From Melieria omissa (Eukaryota; Arthropoda; Insecta; Diptera; Ulidiidae), in contig OZ020269.1 of NCBI GenBank assembly GCA_963971225.1, positions 104,936,486 to 105,000,485 of the forward strand: a DNA stretch of 64,000 nt, written 5' to 3'. Each line of letters begins with the position of its first letter. Position 1 is the stretch's first letter. Under the pieces are notes generated by a model, which was given only the letters and a program-made list of their open reading frames with translations, made no database searches and was not told the origin of the DNA. Below are positions 44,712 through 56,837 of this stretch, in pieces. The position numbers were made by a program, and so were the translations under genes.

Positions 44712-45614
44712 GCACCCAGAGACTACAAACTTTTGTCAACAAATGCCTGCGAATCATCTGTGGAATATTCGGGCCCCACACAATTAGAAACGATGCGCTG
44801 TGGGGGCTTACTGATGAAGAACGCATTCTGAGGCAAATAAAGCACAGAAAATGGCAATGGATAGGTCAAACACTGAAAAAACCATCCGACAGCATCACAA
44901 GAATGCCTGGGCCCGTAAGGGACCAAAAGTCACGGTGGGCCAAAGAATGTCTGGAGAAGGTTGACTCTACACGAACTTACTAGCCGCAGTCAACACCGCA
45001 TGGAACGGCATAAATAACAGCACAGAATGGTGTAAGATAAGAGCCTTGTGGAGGCACTATGCTCCCGAGAGGAGTGAACAAGGAAAAATAATGTTGAATA
45101 TAACAGCAAAAGGGTTAACTACTCTAAACAAGCCTTAAAAACTTAGTTCTTAGTATACATTTGATTCAAACATTTCAATAAGTTTTATGGAAATCGTTTG
45201 CAGAGTTTAACGGGGAGTTTTGAATTTACGAAACGAGATCTCAATGGTCTGGATTTTTAAATGCTAAAATTCAGGCTGTTCATACATTCCTAAATACGCG
45301 GTTATTCCCGATCTATTTTTCGCTCTGCCTGAATCATACAGACTCGCAAAAAGTTCAGGTGACGAGAATGTCATATGCGCAGCGAAATTTCATCAAGCAA
45401 CATCAAAACAAGTCTCGCAAACCTGAATAAACTTTGACGAGTTTAGCAAATGAAGCAAAGAGTTCAGATAATTTTTGTTTCTGTCAAATTGCATAATGAT
45501 AAATGGGTGACATGGACGTACCCAGAAACAAATTTAGGTAGGGGAAAGAAAATTACATTTAAAAATTTCATAATATATTCTTTGAATGGAATATAGAATT
45601 CTATAAATTATATG

Positions 45615-45796
45615 CAGTGCTTTTCGCTTATAACGAACCCGTTTAAAACGATTTTCCGTCTAAAACGAACCAATTTCAAAAGTACGCGCTCTATTTTTTC
45701 GCTCATTAATGACCCCTTTTAAAGCGAACTTTCGGTTAAAACGAACCATTTTGTCAGTCCCGGTCCCTCGAAGTTCGCTTTAAGCGTAAAGTACTG
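45615..45796. mobile_element. Pogo-like MITE family 2, copy 2 (inverted)
   Basis: A 182-bp inverse copy of 25701-25877, beginning CAGTGCTTTTCGCTTATAAC and ending GCGTAAAGTACTG then TA. It keeps the AACGAACC-type repeats and 'ccggtccctcgaagttcgct'. The left flanking dinucleotide is TG rather than TA. Confidence 0.75.
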
Positions 45797-46357
45797 TATA
45801 CATAAATATAGAGTTTCGAATGTAAGGGGAGAGAGGCAAGGCCCCTGCCCTTACCTGGGTACGGCCTTGAACATGTTATTGTTTCAGTGAGTACTCATTA
45901 AATATAATTGTATGAATTTGTTTATTGATCTTTTCTGCTACCGCTGCCTTCATTGCAAGCTCCAAATTAATACACTTGTGAAGAGAGGCTAATTACAATT
46001 CATTCTTTGCAAACAACTGCATAAAGAAAACTAAAGAAAAATAATAACAAAAAACACAAAAAGGTTTTCCCTAACTTCGACTCAAGTAAAGTGAATATAA
46101 TTTGAACAAAGCACTTTCTATGTTTATATGTCAAATTTAATTGGCTAACTAAAACAAGTACGTACAACAAGTTCAAGGTTTTATGACTTTAGCGTTCTGT
46201 TTGTGCCTTTACCGTACCTTGCAATACTTACAGCTTTTTTCGTTTGTTTTATAGTCAATGTTACACAAACCGGCATTTGTCATTTCGTTTGCAGCACAAA
46301 TTTACAAATATGTGTGAAATGAATTCAAATGTTTGTGTGAATTGAAAGTGTAAAGTG

Positions 46358-46386
46358 GAAGAAGAAGAAGAAGAAGAAGAAGAAAA
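46358..46386. repeat. GAA trinucleotide microsatellite
   Basis: About nine uninterrupted GAA units. No gene spans it. Confidence 0.9.
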
Positions 46387-47332
46387 TTTTAGGAGTAGAA
46401 GAAAATTTACACGCATGAAAAACATATTTTTAGATCATTTTTTTTTTATCAAAATGCGTCAACAATTTGCAAAGCTATAAATAAACCTACAGTCTTGGAC
46501 TAAAATGGGACCGCTATGCGTTCTAAATTAAACAATTGCGAGCATAAAAAAGGAATATTTATGTTACCGTAGTAACAATGGAAAAAAGTGTAAAAGATCA
46601 ATGAAATTCAACTTCCATGCAATTGTGGATGCTAAATGTTTGAGGATTTTTATTTATGGTTTAACCCTAAACTTTACCTAAACTTATGAGTAAATAGTAA
46701 CCGAATTTTCTTCAGCAACAAATAAAACAAATTATTCAGCTCGATGCTAGAAGCTCAATTGCAAAATAGACCAAACTCGTTTGAATTAAATTATATTTGT
46801 TATATTTAACAAATTGCAAAGATTTACTAAAAATTTGCAACTGTTCGGTTGGTCAAAGCCCGTAAAATCGATTGCAACTATGTACCTTAGTGTAGTTTTT
46901 GAATAAAAAAAGAATGAAAGTGTCATGTTGTACTTGTAAGTAGTTTTGAATACCAGATTATTATGATCAATGATTTCACTCAAAGCGATTTGTCATTACC
47001 TGCTAAGAGTTTAACCGATAAAGAACAGTTTTCTTCATATTATTTGTCACAGTTTGAGCTGAGAATCGGATGATTGTTTTCCCAACGGAAGACTGAATAT
47101 ACATTACTACCCGTTGGTCATTGAATCTGTTTTTAGTTCTATAGGGCGGCACCTAAAGATCGGTTTCAGCAATTCCGTCATCATGTAACCATAGCATAAC
47201 AGTTTTAGTATGAAACCTGACAGCGGAAGAGAGCTGGTGGCTCTTTCTTTATTATATTTCAGTACATGAATAGTTTCGTTGTTTTTCTTATAACATAACA
47301 GATAAGCGTTAGGTGCTGAAAGTTTCGTTGAA

Positions 47333-47634
47333 GCAGTTAAAACAATGTTGATTTGTCTCCGAAAAATAAACACAAAATTAAAGTAGATATAGGAATTATA
47401 TAAATAGATGTGCGAATTCATCAAGAACATTTCATTGAAATATTTTAAGTTTAGAAGGCTCTCTTTGATCTTTCACGGACATACAGTTTAAGTTTGTCTG
47501 TGAAAAATCAAAGATAGCCTTTTAAAGAGAGATTAAAACTTAAAATATTTCAATGAAATGTTCTTGTGATCAAACCTACATCTATTTTAATTTTGTGTTT
47601 ATTTTTCGGAGACAAATCAACATTGTTTTAACAG
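47333..47634. repeat. Hairpin repeat of about 300 bp
   Basis: 'gttaaaacaatgttgatttg' followed by 'tctccgaaaaataaacacaa' in the left arm has its close inverse at the right ('ttgtgtttatttttcggaga', 'caaatcaacattgttttaac'). A second inverted block, 'gaacatttcattgaaatatt', pairs with 'aatatttcaatgaaatgttc'. Foldback or MITE. Confidence 0.75.
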
Positions 47635-47637
47635 TTT

Positions 47638-47860
47638 AACATACCCCATCAACATATCACTCCATCCAAAATCAATATAATGGTTGAGTTAATGCTTTAC
47701 ATTTTCTTTAGAAGGCTTACTGTGGTTTTTCATAGACATTTTCAAATACCCCATTAACCTATCACTCCATCTACAATTAACATAATGGTTGGGTTAATGC
47801 TTTACTTTCTCTTTAAAAGGCTTTCTTTGGTCTTCCACAGACATTTGAACATATCCTTCT
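47638..47860. repeat. Tandem repeat of two units, about 107 bp
   Basis: 'catatcactccatc' and 'cctatcactccatc' mark units about 108 bp apart, each followed by 'ataatggttg(a/g)gttaatgctttac' and 'agaaggctt' or 'aaaaggctt'. It begins where the 47333-47634 hairpin ends and shares the 'aaggct...gacat' block with its loop. Confidence 0.6.
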
Positions 47861-48715
47861 ACCACTATCCTATCTTACCTATTTTTCTATTTGGAATCAA
47901 CGCAGTGGTAGCGCAGCCCCTGAATGTTGGTCTCTTAAAATAATTCTAAGCAGATAGTCGAATCTGGGAGTCAGCGTCTCCTCAAACTTGTAGTCGCCCA
48001 AAAGAACTGAACCAGGACACCGCTTTACAATTTAGTCTCCCAGTTTTTGGTTTTTGCCATCACCGACGACGAAGAAAAATACCCAATGCTGTTCATACAC
48101 CACACACCTGCATTTCCTATTAGAAATGACACTTAAGTAAGTTTTATGTGAGTGAATGATTTGGAATTTAGTCATTTGAATTGCTTTGAAATCAGCCATC
48201 ATTTTTAATATCACAATGATTACCCACAAACTTTACAACTCATCGATTACTGTTTGCCCTTTGCTATTCGAACAAACTTCACTGACCAGATGTTTCGAAG
48301 CACTTCACTTAAAAATGTGTTTGTCTCGAGTGCAATCCATAGATTATAGCCATAAATGCAGTAAATGCATTAATCCATTTTCAGTTTTTCTTTTTCTAAA
48401 TATAAAAATAATTGCAATTATTATACAAACAAAACTGCATGAAACGGTCATATACAGCTTATAGTCATGTATGGCATTCAGTCAAGGATTGTTGAAATTT
48501 TAATCTAATCTGTGATTCATGAGGGCCATACTGAAGTGACATAAGGTGGTTTAATGGGTTGCAGCGATAATGTTGACACTGTTGAAGGGGATCTACGAAT
48601 TCGAACCAAATAATAAATCAATGGTTTTGTCAATAACTCATTGCAGATAAATTAAAATTGCAAACGCACAAGCACTCCCACTTGGAACGTTTTATATAAA
48701 AAAGCACAGACGAAA

Positions 48716-49937
48716 ATGTCCAAAATACGTCCGCTGAGTGACAAATTAGCGCTGCGCGCCCAAGAGGAATTGGGCGAGAAGCCCGATCGCATCGACGAGG
48801 ACATACAAGCGTTGCGAGACTGGATTCTCAAACAGCCACACTTGAAGGCGCGCACCGACGATCAGCTACTGGTGGCCTTTCTGCGCGGCTGTAAATACAG
48901 TTTGGAGAAGGCGAAACATAAAATCGACAATTTCTATGCAATGCGCGCAGCAGTGCCAGAGTTGTACAAGGAGCGATTGGTCGACGACAAAAAGCTAGAG
49001 ATTCTGAGAGAAGGGTGAGTGACTAGAAATTAAATGTAAATTGTTGCAAATCCGAGGTAACATATAAAATATTCAAGAAATTGCAACCAGCACAATTGTA
49101 AAGGTGTCACAAGTTAAAGATCAGATTTGAACACCTTATAGTAGTAAGAGTCGCTAAATGGGGTTCATGACATAAGAAATTTACCGATTTACCTTTTCAA
49201 TACCTTAATACTTTCTACTTCAATACTTCAATTTTTCTTTCCTATCCACAGTGCTCTTTTGCGACTGCCCAAACCCCTCACCGAGGACGGTCCACGCATT
49301 CACATTTCCCGCTATGGCACATACGATACCAACAAGTTCGGGCTGGCCGACGTGGTAAAGGTCAGCACCATGATGGGCGAGATTCAGTTTCGCGAGGACG
49401 ACAACGCCATGGTTATGGGTTTCCTGGAGATCATTGACTTGAAAGGTATCACCGCTGGGCACATTTTCCAGTTCGATGCTGTGCTGGTGAAAAAGCTGGC
49501 CGTACTCGGCGACAAGGCGTGGCCCTATCGTCCGAAGGGCTTTCACTTTGTCAACGCATCATCGAGTGCGGAGAAAATACTTAACATCTCTAAAACCCTG
49601 ATGAGCGAAAAAATTAAGAAACGCGTAAGTCCATTCGTGGCTCTTTCAATATAACAATTTGACTATATTTTTGTGTTTACAGTTTCACGTACATCCCAAT
49701 CTGGAGTCGCTGTACACTTACATACCGAAGGAGTATCTGCCCATTGAGTATGGCGGCACCAATGGAACCATACAGGACGTTATCAATACCTGGGAGAAGA
49801 AACTGCTCAGCTATAAAGCCTACTTTGAAGAGGAAGCACAATATGGCACAAATGAAAAGCTGCGTCGCGGCAAGCCAGTCAATTCGGAAACGTTATTCGG
49901 CATTGATGGTTCCTTTAGAAAGCTGGATATCGATTAG
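48716..49937 (+). CDS. CRAL-TRIO lipid-transfer protein 4
   Basis: Exons 48716-49014, 49252-49624 and 49683-49937 encode 308 residues. It carries LRDWILKQPHLKARTDDQLL, FLRGCKYSLEKAKHKIDNFY, the pocket segment IIDLKGITAGHIFQFDAVL, YIPKEYLPIEYGGTNGT and the tail IDGSFRKLDID. The ATG (AAAATGTC) is the only upstream in-frame Met matching the family start. Its YGGTNG variant, shared with genes 5 and 6, separates it from YGGENG in genes 1-3, suggesting two subclusters. It stands alone after a 10-kb repeat-filled gap. Ligand unknown. Confidence 0.94.
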
Positions 49938-51826
49938 TGCCATTAAATTGGATAGTGATTTTTTATAAATGTTCAAAAGTATTATAGTTAATTGTAAATT
50001 TTATAAACTTATGTGTGTTGCTTTACGAAGCATTGTCAATAGAAAAATTAAAAAAAATTAACAGCAGATGTAGTTGTGCAAAAAAAAGCTTTCAGTTGTA
50101 GGGAATTTTAAATTTAAAAATTTTTTAAATAGCATTCCTTCTATGATATAACTCAAGATTGAAAGAATATGATGTATCTGTTCAAAATAAACCCTATCAC
50201 TAAACATTTTAATTAATTACGGGTATAGAAATACATACATGAACCACATGAATATAAACATATTGTTACGAAAATTGGTTCTGCCAGCCAAAGCGGGTAT
50301 ACAGTCGTGTCTGGGTATAGTGAACCCCCAATATAGTGAACACCTCGATATAGTGAACACCCAAATTTTGACATCGAGCCTCTAAATATAGAAAACAATT
50401 TTCAAGCAAAAAACAAAAATTGTATTTTGAGCAAATAAAACGAGTTTTTGAACAAAAATGTTAACCTTGATATAGTGAACCACCCCAATACAGTGATCAG
50501 GCCTTGCAATAATTAGTTCACTATATCCAGACACCACTGTACTTCGTATCCCTGTATTGTGCCAAAATAAAAGACGTAATTCTTTAACGCAGCTCACCAC
50601 TAGTAGACATCTTATTTAAAGCTTATCACAGTCACTTCACTTTCACTTTCACTTTAATATTTCGTTAGTCACGAGTAGAATCGTCTTTGCGACTACTATT
50701 CCCTAATAAAAGTGTGCAATGCTGCAAGTGGACTGGTCTGACTGGTTCAAATGTATCTTTTCAACTGGTTACTTGTCAGTCATAGCTGACTTCAGAACCA
50801 AAGTTCAAGGTCAGTCTTAAGTAAAACAGTTTCCAAACCAGTTGCGATGTGAGTATTCTGCGAACTAGTTTATTCGAGGTGAGTTTTCTAACCAGTTTAT
50901 TTTTATTGGGGAAAATAAAACAATTCAATTTTTAAATAATTATTTTATTTAAAAAAATGTTCAACTAATAACAAAAATTCATCGCAAATAAAAAAACCTA
51001 AAGGTAAACCAAGATGAACTTCGACTTGTTGACACAGTTCTGCCGAAACTGTTTGAGGCCTGACGCAATACAACAGTCTGACTTCGCCTGCAATTAATTA
51101 ATAAATAAATTAATTAATAAATAATTACATTAATAAACAAAAAAATTTATTAATATATACCATTCAGTTGCTGCTGCAATTCCTTGCTTCACGCATCCAC
51201 GCAAAATTCTAACTGAAATCATTCAAGGCAAAACGTGCAAATCGAGCGAACTTCGAGTCATAGAAACAGACATTGTTGTTGTAACAAAAGTATTGTAAGA
51301 TCATACTTAACAGTATTTTACTGATTATTTCACCTCTGTTTCGTCTTTCGTATTTTCATGTCTTTTTTTGCCTGTGAACGCCCACACAGAACCACAGCAC
51401 ATGAACGATTGGACGCGAACTGACTGACTTCTCCATTTGCTGACAGCTTCTTTGACAACAAGTTGTCCAACTGACTTATAAAAAACAATTAAAAAACCAA
51501 TGAATTTTGAGAAACAGTTGTCTCAGGTCCGACAATGTTAAAACATTACCTTCAAAGTATTTTTGCAGTTTAAATTTCTTAGAAATTGCCATTTATATTT
51601 TTAACAGACATCGTAACAAAACACACAAAATATGAACAAGTCATAAAGCAACTTTTAAAATGCAGAAAGCGATATTTTAAATGTGTCTTTGAAAATCTTG
51701 AATTCAAAACAGTTTCTTAGTTTCCGCTTTACTTTAGCCTCAAAAGTTGCTCCAGTAAAAAATTAAGGCCACAATTATTATTGTCACCAATACTGTTCGA
51801 ACCAGCAAACATGGTCACGACTGTTT
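49938..51826. other. Intergenic region between CRAL-TRIO gene 4 and the GST
   Basis: Contains the pogo-like MITE copy B (50302-50539) and AT-rich DNA, including TTAATTAATAAA-type runs near 51100-51160. No gene was recognised. Confidence 0.6.
50302..50539. mobile_element. Pogo/Tigger-like MITE, copy B (intact ends)
   Basis: A 238-bp element with ends CAGTCGTGTCTGGGTATAGT and ACTATATCCAGACACCACTG, flanked by TA at 50300-50301 and 50540-50541. 'tatagtgaac' repeats several times near both ends. Homologous to 2580-2800. Confidence 0.85.
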
Positions 51827-52717
51827 TTAATTCTTTGGTGCATTGCCGGACTTCTTATAGATGAACTTGTGCGCCTCATCATAGAAGGGATTTGTCTGCC
51901 CACGCACTTTACTCAACCATTCACTGATCTTTGGATACTTCTCCTCCACATTGTACTTGAGCAATCCTAAACAATAGATGGAAATATTTCGACATTAGTT
52001 TTCAAACAATTAAGAGATTATTTGATTTTTCAATTCCTACTTGTTTGTTCGATTTCGCATGCGCCAAATAGATCGGCAATTGTCATTTGTGGCCCACTAA
52101 CAAAGTTCGTATGCTGCAGCCAGATGTTCTCTATCACATCCAAGGTTCGTTCCATTTCGGCGCGCAACTTGGCCTTCTCGCTGTCGGACGGCTCAGGTGC
52201 TAGTTTGCTCATGGGCAGCAACCAAAGGCGCAAAAAATAATTGGCACAACCGGCACGCACGCCCAGATGATGCCACTCTAGGAATTCATCGACTCGTGCG
52301 CGCTGCTGCAGATCCGCAGGATATAATGTGGTGCTTAAACTGCCCTTGTCAGCGAGATATCTAAAAGATGCAGTTGAGTAATTGTTAGTTAAAAAAATAT
52401 ATAAGTTAACAATTGAACCTTAAAATCGCCACACTTTCGGAAAGATGAAAATCTCCATCGACAATGGCTGGAACTTTCTGAAAGCGATTAATTTTCTTAA
52501 ATTCTGGCGACCGTTGGGCAACTGAAAGAAGCACCAAAGAATAAAGGTCACTTTGATTACAACACTTCGAGAGTTGTGTTCCAGACTTACCGTTTCTAAG
52601 CGCCACCGGACAGTCATCATAGGGGGTCTTGCTCAGACGCAGCGCAATCCAGAGCGCTCTCGACGGTTGTGACATCAGGTCATAGTAATATTTAAAGGTG
52701 CGACAGGTGCTCGACAT
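51827..52717 (-). CDS. Glutathione S-transferase, theta class
   Basis: Minus-strand exons 52717-52591, 52521-52419, 52360-52041 and 51966-51827 encode 229 residues. It conjugates glutathione to lipophilic electrophiles in the cytosol. The thioredoxin-like domain carries YYDLMSQPSRALW with the theta-type catalytic Ser16, KVPAIVDGDFHLSESVAIL with the cis-Pro and the glutathione-binding ES pair, and YLADK. The helical domain carries ARVDEFLEWHH and MTIADLFGACEIEQ. The theta pattern DLxSQPxRA and ARVDExLxWxH distinguish it from delta/epsilon GSTs. It sits alone between CRAL-TRIO genes 4 and 5. Confidence 0.93.
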
Positions 52718-54335
52718 GTTGACTGTTTTGTTTGCAATATTTTGTATTAAACACAAACACACAAAGAACTTTTGTTTATAGACCAAATTAAATAAATTAT
52801 TTAAGAAATTAATGGTGTCCTTAGGTTAATCCAGAAACGATTTGAACAATTATTAAAATCGGTTTGAATGAAAAAATTGTGCACGAGTCTTTATTTTGCC
52901 ACAAGCACAACAATACTACACGCTTTGCATCCATGAAACATCATTTCTCACTTCTCAGCTCCATTTATCTGCGTTCGTGTGTCTATTACCGGACTACGTA
53001 CGCAAGCACGTAGGCAGTATTTCTTGAACAGAGGGGTGGCGGAACCTTTTGGACCCACACAGTTTACTCAAAGTAAATATACTCAGTAAGCTGATAACTT
53101 ATGCACCCAAGACCTCCTTCCTTCCAAAATTGAAAGATTTTATAGGTTAATCACAAATCTAAAAATCTATTCCTTGACTATTCGTTGCGTATTCAAAGCA
53201 GAAACTTATTGAAATTACTCAAATAATTCTCTATACCCACAAATGAAAAAGCAATTTCAGTCTTTAGACTTCATCATGAAACTAACCCATTCACCTTGGA
53301 GCTTTCTACTCTCCCCAAAGCCGCCAGCAGATACGCTCCGTTTATTTCGTAGCTTTTCTGTTATTAGCTTTTATTTGTCTATGCCAGTATTTTTCTATTT
53401 TCTACAAAAATGAACAACAAACAAAGCAATTAATCGCGCTCGTGAGCGAGCTTTTTGTGGGCATAGGAAAACGCTCAACCGCCAGTAAAGTGCTACAATA
53501 AAAGCTCACAAACAGTTCATCAAGTTTATTTGCTAATGAAAAACTGTAATAACGTTGCCATATGTGAACAATTTCTTACACACACACAAATGTTTGCAAA
53601 TTTGAAATTTTCAATAATAGAATATTTTTTTTAATTATCATTTAATATGCAAATTCAAACTCTCGGAGTTGCGTATTTGAAATTGCACAAAAGTTTGCTT
53701 CTATATAGTTTGAGTACTACTTCTCATTTGTCTTATGTCTTGCATTATATGCACTTTTTGTCCCATTTCTCATTCACCCTAAAACAACGTATTTTTGTTT
53801 AAAATGCTAAAATTAAAGTCACACTGAACCTTGTACCTGGAGATATGCATGGAGGCATTTCATTATATTTGATAACAACATTTGACCTAATCTTTATACC
53901 ACCTAAAACCTATGATATTTATTGGTCTTATCAATATACCCAAATTTTTGAGCAATTTGTCAACCATACTGTCAAGCAACCAATCATAATAATAAATTGT
54001 GCAACCTGGGTAACATGTACACGCAACTAAAACTTCAAAACTTCATTTTGTATTTTCACTTAACATTTTACAATTCTTTATATAATCTATACATGAGTGA
54101 TTTACAATGACCAATCAAATTTTTCCGCATATATATACACAGATATATATATGTACACACATTTACAAAACATTCCCAAAAATATGTTATTAAATTAATC
54201 GTAAAAAATATAATTTGTATGATGTAGTATGGTTATAGTTTCTGTTAATATTTCTCTTTCTGTTAAAATTCTGTTTCTTGATCTGAATTTTGGGTTTAAA
54301 GGGTCTACACGAAGAAATAGTAATACATTTCAGTT
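52718..54335. other. Intergenic region between GST and CRAL-TRIO gene 5
   Basis: AT-rich. No gene or clear transposon was recognised. The 3' flank of gene 5 lies at the right end, with an ATATATAT-type run near 54129-54155. Confidence 0.5.
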
Positions 54336-55384
54336 TCAATCGATATTCAACTTGCGAAACGACCCCTCTGTCGCACTCACACATTTGGAAACGGTAGTCA
54401 ACGGAGGCTCAAAATTGCGCAACTTCTCATCGACGCCATATTTTTCATCTTCAAGAAAGTAGTCCGCGAAGTCGAGCAGCTGCTGCTCGAAATGAGCCAT
54501 AGCCTCCGGATAACTACTGTTAGTGCCGCCGTACTCAGCTGGAAGATACTCTTTGCCAATAGCCTTCTGCAAGGATTCTAATGAACTGTGTATGTGGAGC
54601 TGAAAGAAGGCAAATCAGTCAGTCACGTCATGTAACGCCAAGTGAAATCTACCGATACTCACCAATTCTTTCTGTTTCATGGCCAAACGCACCAAATTCA
54701 GTATGAGCTGTGCTTCCTTGGAAGCGTTCACAATGTGTGTGCCCTTCAGATTGGTAGGCACACCATACTCTAGAAAAGCGGCCATCTTTTTGAATAAACT
54801 CGGTTCGAATTGACGGAGTAGGGCAAACGGAATCTTGGAGAAGTCAATTATCTCCAAAACACCGCTAATTATCCAATTGTCGTCGGTGTTAATTTCAATC
54901 TCCGAACGGAACATCTGGAAGCGGAAGATATCCTTGGCCGAATACAGTGAGGTGTCGATTTGACCCATGCGTGTGAAGTGTATACGCGGGCCAGCGGGTC
55001 CGACGGGATTTGGAAGAGTGGCAAATATGCTGTAAAAATACCAATAACGAATTACTGAATATAATGCAGTCAATGAGAAGCCTACCCGGCGCGACAAATG
55101 CCAAAAATTGTTTCGTCGAGACGTCGGCTCTTGAGTAAATCGACAGCAGACGTTTTGTACGTGTAATAGTAGTCGATACGCTTCTTGGTTTCGTCCATGT
55201 CGTACATACAAAAACGCAGGAAGCCCACCAGAAATTGATCGTCGTCGCGCGCAGTCAGGTACGGCTGCCGATCGATCCAGGTGCGCAACTCGGTTATGTT
55301 ATCCGCTATGCGGCTCACCTCTTCATTCAGCTCTGTGCGTGCCACTTCTGCCAGTTCCGGTGCGAGGGGTCGGATTTGTGCCAT
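54336..55384 (-). CDS. CRAL-TRIO lipid-transfer protein 5, divergent
   Basis: Exons 55384-55086, 55029-54663 and 54599-54336 encode 309 residues. It begins MAQIRPLAPELAEVARTELN and has LRTWIDRQPYLTARDDDQFL. The usual FLRGCKxSLExAK is replaced by FLRFCMYDMDETKKRIDYYY, losing the conserved Gly. Exon 2 is six bases shorter than in the six paralogues and its last codon before the phase-0 intron is Leu rather than Arg. Exon 3 has EYLPAEYGGTNSS and the tail ATEGSFRKLNID. It is the only member on the minus strand and lies head-to-head with gene 6 (1.45 kb between ATGs). The donor GTAGGC of intron 1 is weak. Confidence 0.92.
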
Positions 55385-56837
55385 TATTGCGGTTTTAAGT
55401 AATTTGCTTCTTTAAGGGAATTTCCTGTAAGAACAAACAAAACAGAAATTTTAACAAATTTTGCATTAATTCCAAATTATCTAGTCCAAAGAAAATAAAC
55501 AGAATTCAACGGCAATGTTTATTATGTTTCAGAAACTCAACATTTTGAAGTTCATTCAAGTAACATACATACGTTCAATTTGTTGTTTTTTTAGGTGTTT
55601 GAAATATTTCAGTTCTTCTCTGGGTTCTAATACAGAACATTATACGCAAAAATAGCAATGCAAACTGATTCGAAACCTTAGCAGCTCGAATGGCTGGTCG
55701 GCTGCTCGCTTACTCGCTCACCCGCAGCGGTTGGTGCGGCTCGCTATTGCACGCTGCATGATTAGCGGGCACCGTAGATACCATTTGTGGAAGTTCATTG
55801 ATAAGATATTACAGCGGTGGCCTCATGCGCCGATTACACTTTATGTATTCAAGCGAATTTCTGTCTGTTGACTCTTTATCGGGTAAACGCTTCCCTGTTA
55901 TTTATAATCTTTGTGGACAACAAACCGAATTTTCGCGGCAAACTATTTTCACTGGAGAATAGTTTGAAAATAGACTCAAAATATTAATGTAGAATTTAAC
56001 GTAACCAAATCATTTATTTATATTTAAAGTTTGGATCAAAAGCTCTCTGATTTAGAAATTTGAAGCGCTAGTAAAACTACGTAAATCTAACGTTTTTAGA
56101 AAAACTGTTGGCATATTTTTTATTCACTATCGAGCACCAAGTTTCCCGCACAGCCTTCAAATCAACTTAATGCGATACATAGGCGAATTATTAGCCAGAT
56201 TAGCTTCCATATTTTTGTTTAATCGATATAGAGAACGCGTCTTATCTAATAAAAAGTCTAAAAAAAAGAAAAAGAATCTGACCAATCATGCACAAATAAT
56301 TAAAAAAAACGTAGCCACTTTTTGTGTGTGTGGTGATTCATTAAAATTTAAAACAAAAAAGCGTGAATTCATTGATTTTCGCTAATTTAATTTTCTTCAG
56401 CGATCGAATCGTTATGACAAGAAAAATAACTGATTGATATAACCGATACATAGCCAATGTTTGCAAATTAAACATCAACAACTATCAACCAAACCAACAA
56501 CCATTCATCTTATTGTTTCTTATTGACTCTTATTGATTTTCTTATTGTGCTCCAGTTCCGTTGAGACAATTCGACTTACTTTACTTACTTTTCCCCCAAA
56601 CTTGCGTCTTACTTAACCGAAATGATAAGATTTCGAGTGCGTTTCGCATGCTTAGCTGCTGACTTAACTATCAGCGGTGAATTGTTGCCACACAGATTAT
56701 CGAAAACAGCAACTACACAGAAATATAATCAATCGCAAAACTTCAAAAATACCTCCTTCACCATAATCGCACAGTTTAATTTGCCAGTCTGTGGAAGAAG
56801 GTTGCAGCTGGCGTTCAGTTCAGCAGTCGCAAGCAAT
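55385..56837. other. Divergent intergenic region between CRAL-TRIO genes 5 and 6
   Basis: Shared upstream region of two head-to-head genes. A less AT-rich tract at 55680-55800 could hold regulatory sites. TTCAGTTCAGCAG near 56813 is an initiator-like sequence 23 nt before the ATG of gene 6. No TATA box is convincing. Confidence 0.5.

Larger units (their letters stand above)
42545..45075 (+). mobile_element. LINE remnant split by an hAT-like insertion
   Basis: Left of the insertion, broken frames read GGAEEGAKCRLSKAKAAFGQ. Right of it, KCLRIICGIFGPHTIRND, then LWGLTDEERILRQIKHRKWQ and WIGQTLKKP. The KxWxWIGHTLRK-type motif is typical of the C-terminal region of insect non-LTR retrotransposons. 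The host sequence is continuous across the hAT once one copy of GCACCCAG is removed. Dead by stops. Confidence 0.65.
41241..48715. other. Repeat-rich region upstream of CRAL-TRIO gene 4
   Basis: No intact host coding exon. It holds a palindromic MITE (41930-42218), the LINE/hAT/DD37E nest (42545-45075), a pogo-like MITE (45615-45796), a GAA microsatellite (46358-46386), a hairpin (47333-47634) and a short tandem repeat (47638-47860). It may be one long 5' UTR intron of gene 4. Confidence 0.55.

Noticed and set aside
47906..47990. Second tRNA-like sequence (gcagtggtagcgcagc ... gtcgaatctggg)
   Set aside because: Box matches are poor and spacing is unsuitable; not called as tRNA or SINE.
48693..48700. 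TATATAAA box before CRAL-TRIO gene 4
   Set aside because: A start about 30 nt downstream would fall past the ATG at 48716, so it cannot serve the annotated protein.
56622..56837. 72-residue N-terminal extension of CRAL-TRIO gene 6
   Set aside because: No paralogue has it, composition is not family-like, and an initiator-like site lies between it and the family start at 56838.
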